A DNA stretch of 64,000 nt. Source: Macrotis lagotis. Its lineage: Eukaryota; Chordata; Mammalia; Peramelemorphia; Peramelidae. How positions within the stretch are numbered: the stretch's first letter is position 1; every line of letters starts with the position of its first letter. Made by a program: the position numbers and the translations under genes. The notes beneath the pieces were generated by a model, which was given only the letters and a program-made list of their open reading frames with translations, was not told the DNA's origin and ran no database searches. This document shows positions 22,749-34,534 of this stretch, in pieces. The DNA lies in assembly GCF_037893015.1 (NCBI RefSeq), contig NC_133663.1:220499753-220563752 (forward strand), read 5' to 3'.

Positions 22749-23690
22749 ATATTTAAAATGAAAAAAAGAATAAGTGACTAAATTGTAAAGCAAAACCCAA
22801 CAATTTTCAGTAAACCATACATAATTTTATCACTGGGTCTTTTATACACTCCCAGATCAACTAAGATGGAGCAATTCATTTTGGAAACACTTAGAACTTG
22901 CTTCTGAGAGAAATCATTGTGTTTCCCTACCATGGTATGGCAGAGCAGCAATCTTGTAGCAACTGTCTCTAAATCTATGTAACAGAGACAGAAGCACTTT
23001 TTCTTTCTAACTTCTGACAGGGAGGAAGATTTCATTCACCCATAGCAGGGTCACAAAGCACTAAGCTAGTTTGGAGATGGATAACCTTCACCTCCCATGA
23101 GATCCCATTGAACCAATAATTTTTGTCTTTGTTGTTGTTGTTGTTGTTGCTGTTGTTATTTTAGTCCATTGTGTTTCTTCTTATTTCTAAGGACAGAGGA
23201 TGGAAATGAGTGGGTCTTCTCCTCAAGACCTTCAGCAGAGAGTTTGAGCTTTGGTTATTTTGGATCCAGAATTCTAGACCAAATATTTCCTAGAGAGAAA
23301 TGCTGAGAAGTCAAGATGCCATGACTCAAAATCACTTGGGTGATTTTGAACTTGAAACTTGGTGGGACTAATGTTGTATAGGAATTGAATTAAGCTATGG
23401 CAGTAATACACCTTCCTTCCTCAGTCAGAAGTAAAAGAAGATTAAACTTCCCAGGTGATGAAGGGAATTTTCTTTCTGGTCATATCTTTGAAGTAAATAT
23501 TTCTTTTTAAAAGTGAATATGACTGATAAAATGTTAAATGGAAAAAGGATTTGAGCCCCACCTAAAACTGAAAGAGTATATTTAGTAAGAGATTGAACTG
23601 ATGATATGAACTAAGCAGCAATCCACCTTCCAATCCCTACCAGAAAATCCAGCTGGAGAGGAAAAATGAATATGCCTGACTTTCAGGTGG
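22749..23690. other. No gene recognised; short (TTG)n run
   Basis: A (TTG)n run of about 30 bp lies near 23125-23155. The sequence around it is more mixed in composition than its neighbours and may be unique DNA. An 85-codon minus-strand open frame at 22778-23035 shows no domain I know. Confidence 0.4.
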
Positions 23691-24475
23691 GGGGGGCAGA
23701 ATAATCAATGTCACAATAGCATTATTGAAAATGATAACAATAAGACTATATATTAAAATTTGCCATCTAAAGAAGTTTATGAAAATTGTTAAATAAAATA
23801 TTAGCAGAGATTAGAGAAACACCCAGTTTAACATTATGAAAGCTATAACTGTAATAAACCATATTAATAGTAAAAGTAATATTCACTTGAACTTGGCAAA
23901 AGCTATAGAAAACATTTTTTTGCTAGAATACAACATTTTTATTACAACAAATGTAAAACACAATAAATCTAATTTTCCTTAATAAGGTAAACGCAAACTA
24001 TTTAAACCTGAGAAAAAGTACAATTTGCATTGATGGAACAGCAGAGTTTTTCTTATAAGATAAAAACAGAAACAAGAATGAATGTCCCTTCTCATCATAT
24101 CATTATAAAAAAATGCTATCTAATGAAATAGTAGTAAGAAAAAAATAAGCTTGAAGGAATAGCCAAAATGAAGTAACAAAATTACTAGTATTTATACATG
24201 ATAGCTTGCTATCATAGAAACTTATTTAAAATTAATTGAAAAATCAATAATCTCAATAAAATAGATAAATAATTCCACAAATAATCTTTCTATTTTATAA
24301 CAAATGGGACTGAAAAAGAAGAAATATTTATTATCTCTGAAAGTCTTTATACCAACATATATCAAGGGTTTATATAAATAAACTAAAAAAATCTCTTTAA
24401 GAAATAAAATACTTTATTGGAGAGATCTGAAGAGATGCTATGTTAACAAGGTGCCATGTTAAGAAGTACCAAACA

Positions 24476-24618
24476 GGGGCAGCTAGGTGGTGTAGTGGGT
24501 AGAGCACTGCCCCTGCAGTCAGGTACCTGAGTTCAAATCCAGTCTCAGACACTTAATATTTACCTAGCGGTGTGGCTTTGGGCAAGCCACTTAACCCCAT
24601 TGCCTTGCCAAAAAAAAT
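24476..24618 (+). mobile_element. tRNA-headed marsupial SINE (WSINE1-like)
   Basis: Full-length: GGGGCAGCTAGGTGGTGTAG to CCATTGCCTTGCCAAAAAAA, with few differences from the other copies, which suggests it is among the younger ones. Confidence 0.93.
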
Positions 24619-24849
24619 ACCCAATGATTTTTTTATAAGAATGAATTAAAATGACAAAATTCTTTCAGAGGAAAAACAAGATCAAGAAACCCTAGGAAAA
24701 TAATGAAGTTTTAAAAAAAGACAAGATGTACTATAAAGCTGTAATAAAATGAATTATTTATATTTACTGGCTTCAAAATAAAATAACTGACCAATGGATT
24801 TTAAAGTGTAATACTCAGAAACAATGAAACATGGTGACATAATGTTTGA

Positions 24850-24998
24850 TCAATCCAAGGAAAATAACTCATTTTAAAAATGAGGTGTTGAGACAAACAA
24901 GGTTAAGTGACTTGTCCAGGATGATACTACTGGTAAGTGACTGAAGTTAATTTGAACTCAGGTCACATGTTCTATCCACTGCACCACTTATCTGTCCC
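24850..24998 (-). mobile_element. Mar1/MIR-type SINE, 5' half
   Basis: AATGAGGTGTTGAGACAAAC, AAGTGACTTGTCCAGGATGA and the reversed head CACTGCACCACTTATCTGTC are present; the 3' half of the element is missing. Confidence 0.7.
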
Positions 24999-25261
24999 AT
25001 AGAATTATATAAAGCAATAACAAAATTCATTTGAAGAGAAAAGTCAATTATGACATATGATATTAATTTGAAATTATATTTGGCACTATCAAATTTCAAA
25101 ATACATTTGTGGTAGGAGAAATTTCCTAAAGCTCTGTGTAAGGTTAGTTTTTCTCAAAAATTAAAATGAAAGTACTCTCAAGACTGCATTAACTCATATG
25201 ACAATGCTCTGATCAGTGACATATATTCCTTATCACCAATATACCACATTGTTCATAAGTT

Positions 25262-25720
25262 GGTCAGTAAACATTTATTAATTTATTATATGCCAGACAT
25301 TGTACAAAGGGACAGAACTAGGAAAAAAAGAGGCAAAACAAATTCTCTTTTGTTATTATATACAAATAAGTCATTTATAATATAAATAGGAAATCGTTAA
25401 TAGAGGAAGTATCCATATTTAAGAATCTTTAGGGAAATTTTCCTGTAGAATATGAGGTTTTATTTGAGACTTAAAAACAAGCCTTGAAACTAGGAGGTGG
25501 AGATGAAGAAAGAGAGCATTCCAGGAATGAGGGAACAGTCAAAAAAAGTGTCTCCAGTCAAGAGGTGGAATGTCTAGTTCCTTGAGGTCAGTATCCTAAG
25601 ATCAAATAATATGTGGTGTGGCATAAGACTGGAATGTTAGGAGGAGACTTGCTTATGAAGAACTTTTAACATCAGAGAATTTTTAACTTCACAAATGAAT
25701 CTACCAAAAGTATGAAACAG
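25262..25720 (-). mobile_element. L2 LINE 3' region
   Basis: Second copy of the family seen at 9044-9480: CAGTAAACATTTATTAATTT, TATGCCAGACATTGTACAAA, GAGCATTCCAGGAATGAGGG and GAGGTCAGTATCCTAAGATC follow the antisense of the L2 3' end. The two copies share phrase order but are well diverged. Confidence 0.6.
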
Positions 25721-25804
25721 GACTAAATAACTATATTGAAAAACTATTTAAACTAAACTATTTAAAGCTAAGTTGCAGGATCAAAATTAATCCACAGAAA
25801 TCAT

Positions 25805-25948
25805 ATTTTTTTAGGTTTTTGCAAGGCAAATGGGATTAAATGGCTTGCCCAAGGCCACACAGCTAGGTCATTATTAAGTGTCTGAAGCCAGATTTGAAGA
25901 TTTGAGCTCAGGTACTACTGACTCCAGGGCTGGTGCTCTATCCACTTT
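25805..25948 (-). mobile_element. tRNA-headed marsupial SINE, head trimmed
   Basis: TTTTTTTAGGTTTTTGCAAG, GGCTTGCCCAAGGCCACACA and GGCTGGTGCTCTATCCACTT are present but the last part of the reversed head (CACCTAGCTGCCCC) is missing. A 60-codon open frame at 25878-26060 starts inside it and is not a gene. From 25949 to 26827 I recognise nothing else. Confidence 0.88.
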
Positions 25949-26823
25949 AATCAATCAAAGACTTGAGACTAAAAAAGAAAAAACCTTTGATTTAGAAGTC
26001 CTTGGAAAAACCTTAGACAAAATGGAATATCATGCAGAAAGTGTGTTGCAATTGATTTAGGAGACTTGTTCATGCTCTGTGGGCTTTGTTTAAAGTAACA
26101 AACCAACTGGCAACCCAAGGATTAGATTGCTGACAACTAAGTGATAAGTAACTTCTATCCAAGTCCCTGAGAAGTAATAGTTAGGTTTCCTCCCTCTGCT
26201 ACACTGGAGGAGAAATTTGTGTGCTTTGAAAAGTAGAGTATTTTGAATTTCTTAGTAACTTCCTATCAGTTTGAGCAGAACAATGATGGCAGTATCTGAA
26301 TCAACAGCAAAGAAATGACCAAAAGCAATGAGCAAAATGCAGCACTAAGATTGTACATAAAAGTTCAGCAGAAAAATCCTATCATAATGAAGAAAAATAT
26401 CTTAAGGACTCCAGAAAAAGGATTTCTAGAACTTGTATTTTATCACCATGCCATAGGTGATCTCTAAGTTTTGGTTCAATTTTCTTTATCTCTTTATATC
26501 CTTTTTGGGAGAGTGTGAAATAGACTTTTGCAGGAGATATTTTGTATTTCCTACACCTTATTAAATACTCCTGTGTAAAAGCTAATGAAGTCTAGGATTT
26601 CACTAAATAATCTTGGTTTTAAAGCATGTCAGTTAGGGCTATTGAGCTGTATTATCAAAAAAAGAAAAAAAGAAAAAACTCAGTACCACTCTAAACTCTG
26701 AGGAGACTAATCTAAATCTTTCATTACCTGGAAACCAAACCCACTGGTACACATGGACATTTGAGAGAGCAAACCCCAGAGCTCACATCCTATCCCTTAT
26801 ATGAAGAGATATAGAGGATATAG

Positions 26824-26827
<4 letters not shown>

Positions 26828-26859
<32 letters not shown>
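26828..26859. repeat. (TA)n microsatellite
   Basis: About 16 TA units adjoin the first copy of a local duplication. Confidence 0.95.
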
Positions 26860-26862
<3 letters not shown>

Positions 26863-27255
26863 TTACACATTAATCATATTAAATGAATTGAAAATTAAAA
26901 TAGACACTTTTAAAAATAATGGTCTGAACCTTTAGACTTATTTTAATTTAATCTTTTTTCAATTTTAGTGAACTTTCTTCTTTTTTTTAGGTTTTATTTT
27001 GTAAGGCAATGGGGTTAAGTGGCTTGCCCAAGACCACACAGCTAGGTAATTAATAAATGTCTGAGGGTGGATTTGAACTCAAATACTCCTGACTCCAGGG
27101 CTGGTGCTCTATCCACTGCACCACCTAGCCATGCTAATTTTAGTGAACTTTCTGATCCATTTTATGTAAATTTTGAATTCATGTGTATTTACTTGAAGGG
27201 CTAAGAAGTTGCTATCAAATTATGTTTATGCTTTTTTCACATGATTTTAATAAAA
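26857..27255 (+). repeat. Local direct duplication, copy 1 (with SINE inside)
   Basis: Outside the SINE, this sequence aligns by eye with 28572-28775: TATCAGTT...ATCATATTAAAT near its left end, then ATTTTATG...TTTTGAATT, then TTTTTTCACATGA near its right end. The two copies are direct and about 1.7 kb apart with substantial divergence. It could be an old tandem duplication or two copies of an unnamed repeat. Confidence 0.6.
26979..27135 (-). mobile_element. tRNA-headed marsupial SINE with perfect 18-bp TSD
   Basis: The TSD AATTTTAGTGAACTTTCT flanks it at 26961-26978 and 27136-27153. The SINE itself is full length and near consensus. The intact TSD means a fairly young insertion. Copy 2 of the surrounding duplication (28572-28775) lacks the SINE and so serves as a paralogous empty site. 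Confidence 0.95.
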
Positions 27256-28571
27256 TATATGTGTATATATGCAATATATATTATGATATATAATTATATT
27301 TACATATAGTATATAAAATATATCTGATATAGTATAACACAATACACAATGTAGACACACTAAATCATATACAAATATGACACTAAATTATATCAACAAA
27401 GAAAACAAAAAATTCTAATACATAGTACTTTTTTATCAAAGTTGAAGGGTACATCTCTTTTATCTGTTAAAAACAGAAGAACTTTTTAAGTAACAATTTG
27501 TTTTGTAAAGGATTTTGCTTAAGTGTTAGTTGGGAAGTATATATTAAGTCAAAGCAAATAATAAAGATTCTTGTTTATGTTATATTTTAAAAAAACACAA
27601 AAAAACATGTTAGGTATTCCTAACTGAAATGAATCCAGACATAATTATGTAATGTCTAAGAATGGTTTTGATGCTCAGGGGTAATTTTAATTGAAGTTGT
27701 AATTAAGATAGCCATAAGCACTTTCTTACTAATCTCTTCCTTTGTGTGTATTTATTAGTTCTCTCTTCTAAAAGTTGTATTGTTGTAGGGTTTTTTTTTA
27801 CTAGCTTCTTTCAAAGACATGTCAACAATTTCAATCCCTTCTAATTACCTTTTCTAATTTATAATAAGACCTATGCAAATAATTTGGCTATTTGGGATTT
27901 ACAACTTCAGTGTTAACATCTCTCTAATCCTAAAAATGTGATTAGACAACAAAAAAAGGAAATGTAAAAAGAATATAATGTACCTCTCTTTGGTAACAAG
28001 ATAGCTTTCACTTGTGGGCTATCTCACGGTAATTTATTTTGTAGATTTCATAATTCTGGTAGCTAAGTACAAATTCAATTTGATAATCTCTATCAAAAAT
28101 TCTGGAGGATTTAGACAATGACCACAATTACATGAAGCCTAGTTTTTATTACATTGTTGTTTTAGCTAGTCTGGAAAATAGAGGTTCTTTGCTTAGTCAT
28201 TTTTAATAGTTCAAGTTTTCTACACTCAAGAAGAAACATAATAAATTTATTCCATTATTTTAAAAATCAAGTGGAAATAACAGAACAGCTAAGTTTTTGG
28301 TAAATTATAATGTGAGAACTTGATTGTACTGCTCAGGGTTAACTTCTATCAACAGGAATAAAAATAGTTCTACTAATCAGTGTTTAACTTTATTGTTCTG
28401 TTCTCACACAAATGCTCAGTTTGTATGTAATAAAATCAAAACATATGCAAACCTTCATTCTTCTTCATTAGAGTTTTATGCATATATCAGGAAGATTATT
28501 TGTAATATGAATTATGAATGATCAAATTTAATTGGAGCTAGGAGTTCTAAAAGTTATACATATTTTTCTAT
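27256..28571. other. AT-rich DNA, nothing recognised
   Basis: A TA-rich stretch at 27255-27320 is followed by AT-rich sequence without any named repeat or gene. Confidence 0.45.
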
Positions 28572-28775
28572 ATATCAGTTGTCCATTATTCATATTAAAT
28601 AAGTTGAAAACTAACATAGCCTTTTTATAAAGACTCTTTAAATTTATTTTATATTAAATATTTATCTTTAAAGGAATTTCTACTCCATTTTATATGCATT
28701 TTGAATTAATTGTGCATTTGTGTGCAGAGTTAAGATTATTTTATGCTGTTTTTCACATGAGTTTTTTTACATAAA
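28572..28775 (+). repeat. Local direct duplication, copy 2 (no SINE)
   Basis: Matches copy 1 through TATATCAGTTGTCCATTATT, ATTTTATATGCATTTTGAAT and GTTTTTCACATGAG. It runs continuously through the place where copy 1 carries a SINE. Confidence 0.6.
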
Positions 28776-28809
28776 AAAATCACACTATCTGTAATTATTC
28801 CCTGCAAGA

Positions 28810-29365
28810 TACATATTTTTTTAACTTTTCAATTTATTATTTAGTCATTGTCACCATTCTTTTTTTGGGTTATATATTCTTTCCCTCTTTCCTATTCCCT
28901 CCTTTATCTATACAGAAGGCAAGCATTATATTAATTATACCTATAAAATCATGGTATTTCAAAAAACCCAAGAAAAACAAAGGGAGAAAAATATATTTTA
29001 ATATGCATTCAGACTTCTTCAGATGTCTTTCTTGAAATGGAATGGATTAACTTAAAAAATATATATGTGCTTATCGATGAAAATAAATAAATTTAAAGAG
29101 AATAATAAAAAATAGAAATGAATAGGATTTTTTTCTTTGTGAGATATTTAGATTTGTCTTGGATCATTGTATTGATCAGAGTAGCCAAGACAGTTGATCA
29201 TCATTATAATATTATGTTGCCATGATCTTCCAGTTCTTCTTACTTCACTTTGCACCATTTCAAGTAGTTCATCATGTTTTACTGAAATATCCCAATCATA
29301 TGCCACAATTTGTTCAGGCATTCTCCAACTGATAAACATCCCCCCAATTTTCAGTTCTTTCCTGC
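28810..29365 (-). mobile_element. L1 LINE 3' end (ORF2 C terminus and 3' UTR)
   Basis: The reversed 3' UTR tail starts near 28810 (TTTTTTAACTTTTCAATTTA). The 3' UTR phrase ATTGTCTTGGATCATTGTAT is represented near 29157. The minus-strand peptide at 29148-29339 contains WRMPEQIVAYDWDISVKHDELL, a decayed form of the ORF2 end. It is 5' truncated. Confidence 0.75.
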
Positions 29366-29539
29366 AAGATATTGTTACTATTTTTAACCAGGGGCAATTT
29401 ACTGAAGAATAATACTTAAATTGTACATTTTCACAACATATTAGAATTTGCTTGAGAACTTTGCACTGGTTTCATTTTAGGTGAGCTGAATCTTTATCAC
29501 AACTTTAAAAGTACAGTCATATTTCTGAAAATGTTTTGA

Positions 29540-29735
29540 TCTGACTACACTCCTTGTAATATATGGGTACTCAAGAAGGGCTAGCACCTCTGGTAGATAG
29601 CACTCTGGAAGAGAGAGTGAGACTGAAAACTTTAAGTGAGGCAATTTTGCCTCATTTAAATCCAATTCATTTATGATGTTATTGGTTCTTTTCAAAAATG
29701 AAGGACAAACAACAACAATAACAATACCACTTTTT
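29540..29735 (+). mobile_element. Second tRNA/MIR-like SINE family with (AAC)n tail
   Basis: GGAAGAGAGAGTGAGACTGA, CTCATTTAAATCCAATTCAT and TTTTCAAAAATGAAGGACAA lead into an ACAACAACAATAACAATA tail. The same 3' region is present in reverse at 38945-39262. From 29736 to 30030 I recognise nothing. Confidence 0.65.
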
Positions 29736-30034
29736 TCAGGGGCCCAATCATTTTATAATAAAATAGATCCAAAATCCTGGTTTGGTAAGTAGGATCCATC
29801 AACATTTTACTTTCAAAAGAATATTTTATTAATTCTGGCTTTAAAAGAAAAATGTCAATGTTATTATATACTCAAATTTATATATATATATGTACATGCA
29901 TATATGTATATACACACATAGCTATTTTTTTCAACAGTAATTATTTTAATGTTCCATGAATGAAATGAAGTTGAGGTAATATTTGGTCATAATAGAGAAA
30001 GTGTAGAAGTCAAAATTTGAATTTAGAGATGAGG

Positions 30035-30105
30035 GGAGGAAGGAAGGAAGGAAGGAAGGAAGGAAGGAAGGAAGGAAGGAAGGAAGGAAGGAAGGAAGGA
30101 AGGAA

Positions 30106-30182
<77 letters not shown>

Positions 30183-30217
30183 GAAGGAAGGAAGGAAGGA
30201 AGGAAGGAAGGAAGGAA

Positions 30218-30271
<54 letters not shown>

Positions 30272-30288
30272 GAAAGAAAGAAAGAAAC
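30035..30288 (+). repeat. Long purine tract: (GGAA)n and (GAAA)n blocks
   Basis: About 254 bp of pure A/G on the + strand in four alternating blocks: GGAA (about 30035-30110), GAAA (to about 30180), GGAA (to about 30220), GAAA (to 30288). The 92-codon K/R/E/G frame across it is an artefact of the repeat. Confidence 0.97.
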
Positions 30289-30299
30289 TTATTAAAAAC

Positions 30300-30440
30300 C
30301 TATTATGACTGAGGAACTATGCCAAATAATTTCTAAATATTGCATGTATTTTTCCTCACAACCCCAGTAGGTAGATACTATTATCGTTCCCATTTTACAG
30401 TTGAGTCACTTAAGCACTATCTACTGTCTCACTCTCAACA
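30300..30440 (-). mobile_element. MIR-type SINE fragment
   Basis: ACAACCCCAGTAGGTAGATA and CCCATTTTACAGTTGAGTCA are the antisense of the MIR core and its 3' flank. It directly follows the purine tract. Confidence 0.65.
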
Positions 30441-32698
30441 GTGAAAAAAAACCTCAGTAGCAGAATGATATTTCAGGATTCCCCTCCATTTTAACCTCTC
30501 CCCTTCTCCCACATCATTTTCCTTTAGAAGCTTTGGCACATTCATCATTCTGGACAAAACATATAGAAAAGAAGTTCCCTATGTTCCTTTTCCAATATTT
30601 AAAAGTAATTTAATTTTTAACGAAATTCTAAATTTTATTTGAAGTATAGTTTGAGACATTTGGAAACTGACCTTTCATGAATACAAGCCAACTAGTAAAA
30701 GAAAGGGTCCAAAGGAATATTATTGCTTAAGGAAGAATCAAGGAATTGTTACTAGAGTATTTGATGTTGATGTTTAGTGTTTTCCTTGGCTATACTGAAG
30801 AACTCAATGATCGGAAGGGTTTCTTAGGCATAGGACAATGTGTCCCCAATGGGAGAAACAGGGAGAGAGGAGGGTGAAAAGTATGTTCAACAAAAATAAT
30901 TATTATATTCTTGTAGCTTTGATCTTAGCCAGCATGATTTAGTAGTGGTTAGAGCAGAGATCTGCAAAAATACTATTTGTGCATGAAGTACATGGAGATC
31001 TTTAGTTCCAAAATATTACTCAAGAAACTCTATGGAGAAAAAAAACTGTGAGGCTATGAGGAAACATCCAAAAAATGACAAGAAAAGGTGGAGATTTTGA
31101 ACACCTAGCTCAAGTTTCAGATGTGAATGTATGCTGTACATTCTCACCTCAATGACTTCTCAATAGAGGAACTATATCTGGGGAAACATATTAGAACTGG
31201 AAGGGCCAGCCTAACTTCCTCAATTTATAATTAAGGAAACTGAGGTCTCAGAAGTTAAGTGATATGCCTAAGGTCATAAAGCAAATTAAGTGTATGAAGA
31301 GGAAGACAAACTGAGGTCTTCTTGTCTCCATGTTTTATGTTCTCTTCACTGATGGTTACAAAATCTACAAGACCTGTTTTGCATTTGTTTATAGGTAGAG
31401 CAGCTAACCCCAAGTGACCACTGAGTCTTTCCTAAAAGTCTTGGAACAGATCCCTGATATAGTAGGAATCACAGGGGACTGTTTCCTATTGCCTAAACCA
31501 CTACTTCAGTCTGGACACTTGTCAGTGCTTTGGACCCTTATGTGACACTTAAAGAAATCATATCATAAGGAATACAAGAAGGTGGAACTATAAAAAAATA
31601 AATAGAACCATAAGGATTTTCCTCCTGTCTAATATTTTACCTGCATCCCCAAAAGCAAACGTATTTGTACTTGCCTGAAACTATACCATTTAACCAGGAC
31701 TTCCTCCAATATTTTTTGCTGAGGATACAGGATAATGCCAATTTAGTAAAAATGACCAATTCAAGTTCATGCATACTAATTAAAAATAGACTTCACTGAT
31801 TAAAGGAAAAGCTGCAAAATGCCTAAAGGGAATCAAAAGAGCTTTTATAGGTCTTTAACGACTCTAAATAACATCCATTATGTCTAGTGAATTGCAACAT
31901 GGCTAAAGGTCCGACAGTATAAATATTTACAAGGTCTGTTAGAACTAGTAATGTTTAGGGAATTATAATTAAACAACTAAATCAAAAACCTGTCTCCACA
32001 GTTCATTTAGTTATTAAGTTACTTGACAGCACTGTATTCCATTAAAAAATGTATCTATTGTGTAAGCCACCATGACAATTTAGAAGTCTGTTTAGGCGAG
32101 AAGTGTACCCTCTTTCCTGATTCACCAAAATGAAGACAAACACTGGAAAAGCTCCCAATAGGAGTTCTAATAGGAATCAGAGTGTGCAAAAAGTAGGTGA
32201 AAAGTAAAGTATTAGTATAGATGCAGACCAATATCTATCAAGATCAAGCATCAGAGATACAATTTACTGCAGTGAAAAGTCTTAACTTCTGTATAAAACT
32301 CAAATTAGAATGAACCAAACACCTTTGTATCCTACCCCACCACAATTCCCCGTGCTGATGTTCTTTCACCAGAGGCTCTCACTACTCATGAAACACAGGA
32401 TAAAAATTGCCATTGATGTTGTAGACTTCATCTTAAATGCTGCCTTTCAGATTAATAAATAACTAGGTACCTTTTCACTGATTATTCCTTTCTGTGAAGA
32501 AAGTCCTATAGCTGTCAATCTAAAGGAAGTTTTAGTTTTTAATCCTTAAATGGGAATATATATATATATATATAAATACACACACACACACAGTCTCCTT
32601 CCTACCTCCCAACCAACTGTTGTGGACTTATCTGTTGTTCTACATAACCACAGAAGACCAAAATAACATCACCATGTTGGGGCCAATGTACACTGTGT
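30441..32698. other. Mostly unique DNA
   Basis: Apart from one MIR-type SINE (31190-31355) and a short TA/CA run near 32559-32592, I see no repeat I can name over more than 2 kb. It is one of the least repeat-invaded parts of the window. No gene is recognisable. Confidence 0.4.
31190..31355 (-). mobile_element. MIR/THER1-type SINE
   Basis: GAACTGGAAGGGCCAGCCTA, AATTAAGGAAACTGAGGTCT and AGTTAAGTGATATGCCTAAG are the antisense of the MIR-type core in order. Confidence 0.7.
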
Positions 32699-33028
32699 TT
32701 AACTGTCACTGATCAGACTAGTACAAGTCCAGAAGGCTCTAAAACAGATCAAGTATAAATAGTTCATATGAATATTTGGAGTGGAGATGTTTCTAAATTT
32801 GAATAACACACATTTCTTTTGAGTTGTTACAATTCTGCTTTGATCAGAGAGTACAATGCCTTCTTTGATGTAGGCACACAATGCTGCATGGTCCTGTGCC
32901 AGTGTCTCCTGTGTCACACAATACATGCCAAAATTCTTCAAAGAGAACCTGAGAGGTTTCTTATATTGCTTCTTTTGTATGAGGGCTATGGAAAGCATTA
33001 AAATATTAATGCCTGACCTTACAATCAC
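32699..33028 (-). other. Open frame of 109 codons, product unknown
   Basis: I do not recognise this product. The frame starts with MIVRSGINILMLSIALIQ, has a basic segment (KKQYKKPLRFSLKNFG) and a central part of mixed, protein-like composition (CVTQETLAQDHAALCAYIKEG). It lies in a repeat-poor stretch, which makes it slightly more credible than the other short frames in this AT-rich window. There is no convincing promoter, splice site or poly(A) signal around it. It could be part of a retropseudogene, an exon remnant or chance. Confidence 0.2.
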
Positions 33029-33214
33029 TAATAGGGGAGACTACTACATAGAAAACATTCTATGGAGTCACTCTAAAAGGATCAATATATACCTATTATT
33101 TTCCAATTCTGAGGATAGAAAACCAAACACCTATCTAGATACTGTCTTCAAGAAGTATATATATTTTATTGGAGAAGGTGATGTAAATTTATGCAGATTA
33201 ATTAATAAATATAG

Positions 33215-33420
33215 CTAGCATTTACATAATAATTTAAAGTTTTTTGAAGCACTTTATGTTGTTTCATCATATCCCTTCAATAATTTTGAATGTTATTATT
33301 GATCCCCATTTTACAGATGTTGAAACCCTGACAAGTGGAGGTTAAATGGCCTCCTCTGGATCCCACCATAAATTTAGGTCCTCTTGAATCTAAGTTCTTT
33401 ATCTATCTGCTTCACCACCT
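33215..33420 (-). mobile_element. MIR-type SINE with L2-like end
   Basis: GCATTTACATAATAATTTAA, CCCCATTTTACAGATGTTGA and GTGGAGGTTAAATGGCCTCC, then the reversed head ATCTGCTTCACCACCTT, form a nearly full-length antisense copy. Confidence 0.7.
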
Positions 33421-33465
33421 TACAACCTCTAGCTGCTTCAAGGTATATACAAAATAAATACAAAT

Positions 33466-34534
33466 TGTTGGGAGCCAGGGTCTCTAAGCTGTTTGACACA
33501 GTCGAGGCAAGAAGACTCAGGACAGTCACACTGCCTGATGGAACATTTCCTTCTTCAATATATATAGGGATTCCATGTATACCCATATTTATAGGTCTAT
33601 TATTGATTGCAAAACTTACTCATCCCAATAGTGGAATGACTACAAAGGAAGGATTTCAGAGAAATTCCTTTAAAACAGATTGTGAACTCTGTCCAAATTT
33701 AACAGGACTGCCTCTCCCTGAGACATACAAAAGGCTTCAGAATTATGAAATCTTTGGAAGACACAGCACTGGGAGTTCCAGGGAGATGTCAGAATATATA
33801 TATAGGGAAACCAGATACAAGATGGGTCAGATAGAATTCCAGGGAAATTAACAGTTTTGCCCCCCTTATCATACACAGGAATATATGATAAAGATGGTGA
33901 GAGAATAGTTAGTATAGGTAACCAATATGTGAACTCTTAACAGCCTTAGTTTATTGGCAAAGAATAAATAGTCATAGAAACCGTAGCATCCACCAACAAG
34001 GGCTGAAAGGAAAATTAGTTATTGAAGGAGTCAACGGACAGGTGGACAAACATAGCTACCCTCACTATAGGTTGTCAAGGGAGCATATCGAAAACATTAC
34101 ATATGTGGTACAAAAAGATAGAAGCATTCCATTAAACAAATTAAAGATTATTCTAAGGAAAGTTCTGTTTAATCAATAACTTTACTATGCAGCAACAAAC
34201 TAGGCAACAGGCAGGTTGAGGTCATCACAGTCTGAGCAGACACAAGATAATTAATTACATGATTGATAATCACACTTGTAACCACTACACGATCAAACTT
34301 GTAACCATATGAACTATGTGATTAATGGTGAAAATTGTATACTTTGTAACGAAGGAAATGATTTTAGTTTGCTTGTTTCATATGATTCTAAGACTATAAA
34401 AATAAATCTAAGCAGCTGACAGTCAGTCAATCTGCTCGTGCCTTTACCCACTTGTTGACTCAACTCAACTCATTTCCCCGACTCTATCCCTCCTGTCAAG
34501 TTCCGAGGACCCCCGTGGAGGCTGGACCCCCACA
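33466..34534 (+). mobile_element. Solo LTR, class II (betaretrovirus-like)
   Basis: A 1,069-bp block starts TGTTGGGAGCC and ends GACCCCCACA, with a perfect 6-bp TSD ACAAAT at 33460-33465 and 34535-34540. A 6-bp TSD is typical of class II (ERVK-like) elements. An AATAAA-type poly(A) signal lies near 34400 and is followed by a U5-like part rich in CTCAACTCA. No gag, pol or env region is attached, so it is a solo LTR. The perfect TSD and clear ends suggest a relatively recent fossil. An open frame covers part of the U3-like region but begins outside the LTR. Confidence 0.85.

Larger units (their letters stand above)
23695..25110 (+). mobile_element. Old L1 ORF2 fragment
   Basis: Decayed ORF2 text: GTTAAATAAAATATTAGCAG near 23785, a SFSSYHYKKML-like segment, and GACAAAATTCTTTCAGAGGA to ATTTATATTTACTGGCTTC (24653-24771), which follows the ORF2 part downstream of the reverse transcriptase. 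Another short piece near 25005 (AAAGCAATAACAAAATTCAT) may belong to it. It holds a SINE at 24476 and a MIR-type SINE at 24850. Confidence 0.5.

Noticed and set aside
30017-30295. 92-codon frame of K, R, E and G
   Set aside because: Pure product of (GGAA)n and (GAAA)n repeats.
33384-33851. 155-codon open frame over the left part of the class II-like LTR, with a hydrophobic stretch
   Set aside because: It begins in an unrelated MIR-type SINE outside the LTR, has no match I know, and LTR-length frames this size occur by chance. I treat it as part of a fossil LTR.
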